From Bacteroidetes bacterium UBA4414 (lineage in GTDB: Bacteria > Bacteroidota > Bacteroidia > Chitinophagales > Chitinophagaceae): a DNA stretch of 64,000 bases. Of the stretch, positions 63,199-64,000 are shown piece by piece. Every line of letters begins with the position of its first letter. Position 1 is the stretch's first letter. The notes beneath the pieces are model-generated. The model worked only from the letters and a program-made list of their open reading frames with translations, was not told the origin of the DNA and made no database searches. The position numbers and the translations under genes are program-made. Location: contig DGQM01000023.1 in assembly GCA_002389765.1 (NCBI GenBank), forward strand, positions 49,904 to 113,903. Direction: 5' to 3'.

Positions 63199-63565
63199 GA
63201 TTCAAAAGTAAGGTTATACAAAAAAATAAATGAATGTGGATAAATAAAATATCGACAATAGGGATATTGTATTTATATTTGCTTACAGTTCTTTGAAAAA
63301 TGTTTTGGCCCTTGTGTACTAATGGAGTTCACTTTATAGCCTACTTGGCAACCCTTATATGGGTCTAATGCTGCGCCTTAGAAATTATGTAAATCGTAAT
63401 TCGATAAAGTCGTTGTATCAGTTGTTCTATTCTTTTCTTTTTTTCTTTTTTTAGAATAGAGCAGGAAAATTAAGTGAGTGTACGAGAACATCGCTTACGC
63501 ATTAGTAACAGGGAAATCTTGTAATGAGCAGGGCAATATTGCCTGGTTACTAAAACATATTTTAT
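63199..63565 (+). other. 367-base gene-free region: AT-rich structured leader
   Basis: No gene is supported here. From left to right it holds: a 6-bp dyad ACAATA-GGGA-TATTGT (63255-63270); a -7 box TATATTTG (63274-63281); a boxA-like AGTTCTTTGAAA (63287-63298); a small hairpin ACCC/GGGT (63351-63364); a hairpin with 8-bp arms and a 19-nt all-pyrimidine loop (63426-63460); a hairpin GTGAGTG/CGCTTAC (63474-63498, two G-U pairs); and a stem TTAGTAAC-AGG / CCT-G-GTTACTAA (63502-63553), just before the ATG at 63566. It may be a long leader or a separate small RNA. Confidence 0.5.
63255..63281 (+). promoter_or_regulatory. Promoter with adjacent palindrome at the right-edge segment
   Basis: The perfect dyad ACAATA-N4-TATTGT (63255-63270) lies 3 nt before the -7 box TATATTTG (63274-63281), a typical place for a repressor operator. 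The XRE gene downstream is a candidate repressor. Confidence 0.45.
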
Positions 63566-63784
63566 ATGTCAAGATTAAAACAAAGTCAAAACATTGATAG
63601 GATTATTCAATGCATTAATTCTATCCTAGAGGACCGGTGTTCTCTTTCAGATAGTGAACATAGTTCACTGAATGAGACAATTGCTCAACTTCAGATTTTG
63701 AAGAAGAAGAAAGGTAAGACGAACAAAGAGATTGTAAATGCTACAATCAAAGTTGTTGAACTTTTATCTGAATATTTCAAATAA
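63566..63784 (+). CDS. Small hypothetical protein, possible coiled coil
   Basis: The 72-residue product (IDRIIQCINSILEDRC, HSSLNETIAQLQILKKKKGK, IVNATIKVVELLSEYFK) is mostly helical and polar, without signal or membrane segment. Its AT-rich codon use differs from most genes of the window. It is preceded by a structured leader and followed after 53 nt by an XRE regulator gene. I do not recognise a family; the real status of the ORF is moderate. Confidence 0.5.
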   Translation: MSRLKQSQNIDRIIQCINSILEDRCSLSDSEHSSLNETIAQLQILKKKKGKTNKEIVNATIKVVELLSEYFK

Positions 63785-63837
63785 TGAAGCAGTTGCAATT
63801 AGTATCATAGTCTGAACACTCTCTTAAATTTTTTCAT

Positions 63838-64000
63838 ATGGATATTGGGTCTACAATAAAGAGTCTTAGAAAAAATAAAGGTTTAACTCAAGAAGGGTTT
63901 GCTACATCTTGTGGTATTTCACAAAACTACCTATCTCAAATTGAGAATAATCTTAAAGAACCTAACCTGTCTACTTTATCCAAAATAGCAGAAACTCTCG
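63838..64000 (+). CDS. XRE family transcriptional regulator (partial, C-terminus off right edge)
   Basis: The visible 54 residues form a Cro/C1-type helix-turn-helix: GSTIKSLRKNKGLTQEGFA, CGISQNYLSQIENNLKEPNLSTLSKIAE. This is the same HTH class as the gene at 28799-29128. The ATG at 63838 gives the usual HTH position. The gene runs off the window, so a fused effector domain cannot be excluded. AT-rich codon use and the upstream small ORF suggest an acquired cassette. Confidence 0.8.
   Translation, partial: MDIGSTIKSLRKNKGLTQEGFATSCGISQNYLSQIENNLKEPNLSTLSKIAETL

Noticed and set aside
63426..63460. Hairpin with pyrimidine loop as a terminator
   Set aside because: The T-rich stretch is in the loop, and no T run follows the stem; it fits a leader structure better.
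1..64000. CRISPR array, tRNA or rRNA genes
   Set aside because: No set of regularly spaced direct repeats and no cloverleaf or rRNA-like stretch was found by eye. The 8-bp-periodic TCAAC repeats near 45.6-46.1 kb are too short and lack spacers.

Overview
The window looks like chromosomal DNA of a Bacteroidota bacterium, most likely of the Chitinophagales/Chitinophagaceae type. The evidence is: several type IX secretion system (T9SS) genes (sprA, porQ, porE-like, porG-like); at least five secreted proteins with a T9SS type A sorting domain; a long TonB-dependent receptor; and many promoters carrying the Bacteroidota -7 box TAnnTTTG, usually followed by CA, with few Shine-Dalgarno sequences. 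Base composition is moderate (roughly mid-40s percent GC by eye) except for the visibly AT-rich last 800 bases. The lineage is an inference; no rRNA or tRNA gene was seen.

Layout. 1-5.6 kb: a secreted protein cut by the left edge and its TonB-dependent receptor. 5.7-12.4 kb: hydroxyacid dehydrogenase and rsmA, divergent from pepA, pdxA, an M16 peptidase and a nitronate monooxygenase-like gene. 12.4-18.2 kb: two T9SS cargo proteins with a small secreted protein between them. 18.3-23.6 kb: a coiled-coil DUF2130 protein, porE-like, fabI and porQ. 23.6-31.1 kb: TerC, two tandem secreted M1 peptidases, small regulatory and hypothetical genes. 31.2-36.4 kb: gcvP, an orphan ParA, and a Crp/Fnr regulator followed by a quinone-reductase-like gene with a perfect FNR-type box between them. 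36.4-40.2 kb: a T9SS cargo propeller, a Tat-type pirin, a terminase-small-subunit-like orphan, two small lipoproteins and a DUF2795 protein. 40.4-43.5 kb: lolD-like, then acpP-fabF-rnc. 43.5-47.4 kb: the phenylacetyl-CoA epoxidase operon paaABCD, interrupted by two unrelated genes. 47.5-55.5 kb: sprA and ruvA. 55.6-57.9 kb: a B12-binding mutase subunit, a crotonase and a porG-like barrel. 58-62.5 kb: a toxin-antitoxin pair, glnS, a DUF1569 protein, ridA divergent from tsaB, and an ArsR-type regulator. 62.6-63.2 kb: a paaY-like gene. 63.2-64 kb: an AT-rich segment with a structured leader, a 72-residue ORF and the start of an XRE regulator.

How the genes fit together. SprA, PorQ and the PorE- and PorG-like proteins would export and attach the sorting-domain proteins encoded here. 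acpP, fabF and fabI belong to fatty acid synthesis. paaABCD, the paaY-like gene, the crotonase and the mutase subunit fit phenylacetate and acyl-CoA catabolism.

The most interesting observations are: (1) a four-helix-bundle (S23/IVP-type) gene lodged between paaB and paaC and bounded by inverted copies of a ~29-bp repeat, one copy of which encodes the N-terminus of PaaC, with a third solo copy at the paaY-like stop codon; (2) an FNR consensus operator overlapping the stop codon of a Crp/Fnr gene whose recognition helix has the matching E-x-x-S-R signature; (3) mirror-image divergent promoters between ridA and tsaB; (4) the structured, boxA-like leader at the right edge, which may mark the start of an acquired island.
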